Assembly (NCBI GenBank): GCA_964454015.1
Contig: CAYVQF010000040.1
Span: 1 to 53,005 of the forward strand
DNA from: CAYVQF01 sp964454015
GTDB lineage: Bacteria > Myxococcota_A > Bradymonadia > UBA4248
Length of the DNA: 53,005 bases
Reading direction: 5' to 3'
Of the stretch, positions 51,548-53,005 are shown in pieces. The translations under genes were made by a program, and so were the position numbers. The notes beneath the pieces were generated by a model that was not told the origin of the DNA, did no database searches, and was given only the letters and a program-made list of their open reading frames with translations. Each line of letters opens with the position of its first letter. The stretch's first letter is position 1.

Positions 51548-52636
51548 TCAGGGATTCGCCTCGCCAAAGGAGGCCGCGGCGCAGCGACTAAAAGTGCCAC
51601 TGCCATTCGGAAGCCGGCAATAGGACGGGTCTGCGTGCCCCAGAGGCCATTGAACGTAATCCACGACCTGCCCGCCGGGATCTTTTAGCAACACTTGCTC
51701 TTCAGCAGCCAAGCGGAATGAAGCGCGCTCATTGAGATCCACCACGTGGTATCCACCCGGGGCAAGCTCCACGGCGGGAAGCACCAAATCTCGACCACTC
51801 GGCCCTTCGATCCTATCGCTGAGACGATAGCCCAACAATGACACCGCGCTGTCGCCAGCATTGTACAGCTCAATCAACTCTTCTTTCGAAGACACCTCAT
51901 TCACAACCACGGCGCTCTCGAAAGTCCTACACCCTGAACCGCTCAATAGCACGCAACCAAGGCACTGTAAGTCGCCACCCGCAAAACCAAAGCTCGCGCA
52001 GCTCGCCTCGCCGAAGTGCGGCCCGTCACACAGCTCGCCTGGATCCAAGCGCCCGTTCCCGCAGCTCGCGCTGCCCGCATTGGCCGCCCCGGGCGTCGGC
52101 AAGAGCGACTCCCAACCGCCCACCCCATCAGGGAGCCGCCCCCAACTGCGCCCATCCGACGCGTCGCCATCCCACATCGTCTGGTCCACCACCACCCCAC
52201 CGGCGTCGTAGAGCACAGCACTGTCCTGACGGCCAAAGCCCCAGGCCACCCAAGCAGGCAACGGCACCACCAAATACTCATCCACCTCGAGGCTATGAAT
52301 GCCCAAATCCGAAAAATACAGCAGGTGCTCAGGCTTCTCATCCCCGATGGACCACCCGCGTAAATCGATCGCCGTCGCACCCATGTTGAGAATCTCCACC
52401 CAGTCGGGGCCGCCAAAGGGATCCCCCGCCACCACCTCGTTCAACACCACTTGAGGATGCTCGAGTTGACACGCACTGCTACACCCGTCGCCATCGATCA
52501 GGTTCCCGTCATCACACGCCTCTCCTGCCTCAACAACGCCGTTCCCACACACAGCACCGCCGTTTTTCGGGTCCGGGTCGTCTGAACACCCCATCCAAGG
52601 AAAAAACATCACAACCAAGTAAAGCCAACCTTTCAT
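51548..52636 (-). CDS. Surface lipoprotein with Cys-rich repeats and two lamin-tail-like domains
   Basis: 362 aa from ATG 52636, with GGAG six bases upstream. The lipobox FPWMGC puts Cys at 17. The mature start has a Myxococcus-type cysteine-rich repeat (CGNGVVEAGEACDDGN...DGDGCSSAC, about 30-58). Lamin-tail-like segments follow: one near VVLNEVVAGDPFGGPDWVEI with RGWSIGD, and one near VVVNEVSSKEELIELYN with LLGYRLSD. A second CGNGRLDPGELCDG motif lies between them. Lamin-tail domains are beta-sandwiches often found on exported bacterial proteins. Function unknown; an adhesive or surface role is inferred. It is the last identified gene. Confidence 0.82.
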   Translation of the reverse strand: MKGWLYLVVMFFPWMGCSDDPDPKNGGAVCGNGVVEAGEACDDGNLIDGDGCSSACQLEHPQVVLNEVVAGDPFGGPDWVEILNMGATAIDLRGWSIGDEKPEHLLYFSDLGIHSLEVDEYLVVPLPAWVAWGFGRQDSAVLYDAGGVVVDQTMWDGDASDGRSWGRLPDGVGGWESLLPTPGAANAGSASCGNGRLDPGELCDGPHFGEASCASFGFAGGDLQCLGCVLLSGSGCRTFESAVVVNEVSSKEELIELYNAGDSAVSLLGYRLSDRIEGPSGRDLVLPAVELAPGGYHVVDLNERASFRLAAEEQVLLKDPGGQVVDYVQWPLGHADPSYCRLPNGSGTFSRCAAASFGEANP

Positions 52637-52695
52637 AAGACTCTCCTTCCAGGCAAGGCGCAGCACGCGCCTCCCTCACATGGGCCACCGCCCTT

Positions 52696-52723
52696 AGCTT
52701 AGCCAGACATGGCCCAGGATCAA
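52696..52723 (-). promoter_or_regulatory. Weak candidate promoter of the lamin-tail lipoprotein
   Basis: On the minus strand TTGATC (52718-52723), 16-base spacer and TAAGCT (52696-52701), about 60 bases before the start. The rest of 52724-52970 contains no gene that could be supported. Confidence 0.3.
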
Positions 52724-52970
52724 CGCTTTGCATTTCCACGCCCCCAAACCATCAACACCTCTCCACCCCGTAACCCCAATTGACCACTGACCGCGCACCG
52801 CGTCACCCGGCAACCCAAATCCCGCCTCTTCATGCACACTGCGACGTTCACTGCACCGCACGCCCCACAACAAAGCCCTCCCCAATAGAATGACAACCAC
52901 CCGCGCGGGCCCACGACCACCGGGGGCCGCAACCTGCCTCCATCTGCTGGACCCCTGATCCACGGTCAAG

Positions 52971-53005
52971 AAAAGAAAAAACCCCGTTGTTCTTGGAGAA
53001 CCAAG
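52971..53005 (-). terminator. Probable terminator cut by the right edge (minus strand)
   Basis: Read leftward, CTTGG-TTCT-CCAAG is followed by AACAACGGGG and then TTTTTTCTTTTC. A complementary CCCCGTTGTT upstream of the visible part would complete a long stem, but it would lie beyond 53005. It would end a gene from the right. Confidence 0.45.

Noticed and set aside
52694..52969. 91-codon minus-strand frame at the right end
   Set aside because: No ribosome site or recognisable motif; composition typical of noncoding GC-rich sequence.

Overview
The window comes from a GC-rich Gram-negative bacterium. Envelope genes are abundant: at least seven predicted lipoproteins, a beta-barrel-like protein and SecA. 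There are a Ser/Thr kinase with FHA proteins, a twitching-type ATPase, and a surface lipoprotein with a Myxococcus-type cysteine-rich repeat plus lamin-tail-like segments. This mix suggests Myxococcota or a related former deltaproteobacterial lineage (possibly Bradymonadia-like). That placement is inference from gene content; no taxonomic marker was compared.

Layout. (1) At 1-130 a near-consensus sigma70 promoter with an A/T-rich upstream element points off the left edge and is followed by a boxA-like sequence, which suggests an rRNA operon just outside the window. (2) At 336-6686, minus strand, lies an operon of FHA protein, Ser/Thr kinase, UvrA-family ATPase and signal peptidase I. (3) At 7193-16237, plus strand, is an envelope cluster: a lipoprotein with ExbD-like segments, a DUF4397-like lipoprotein, PilT, a PEGA/beta-barrel protein, a lipoprotein and a large lipoprotein with a possible BPI/TULIP fold. 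(4) At 16118-20532 are a small membrane protein, DksA and a 1044-residue DUF4132-like protein. (5) At 20533-27548 are a 740-base gap with a long inverted repeat, FtsK, a membrane-anchored carboxypeptidase-regulatory-repeat/PDZ protein and a nitrilase-family amidase. (6) At 27720-39973 is the translation/RNA block rimP-nusA-ylxR(+ylxQ)-infB-rbfA, then nrnA-truB-rpsO-pnp. One small exported-protein gene on the opposite strand splits it, and several structured leaders are visible. (7) At 40126-48639 are two lipoproteins, an acidic-repeat membrane protein, a LytM-like protein lacking one catalytic His, a VWA-like/TM/zinc-ribbon/FHA protein and an RluA-family pseudouridine synthase. (8) At 48749-52636 are SecA and a lamin-tail lipoprotein, ending close to a probable terminator cut by the right edge.

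How the parts fit. The central block is housekeeping: ribosome maturation, initiation, transcription elongation and RNA turnover. The flanks are accessory envelope and signalling genes. FHA modules occur in two separate places, one beside a kinase and one on a transmembrane VWA-like protein, so a phosphothreonine signalling route from the envelope is a reasonable hypothesis. The least familiar material is the 7193-16237 lipoprotein/PilT cluster, the VWA-FHA protein, and the intergenic RNA-like structures at 20760-20878, 27868-27905, 31161-31187 and 37260-37286. No IS element, prophage, CRISPR array or tRNA was recognised.
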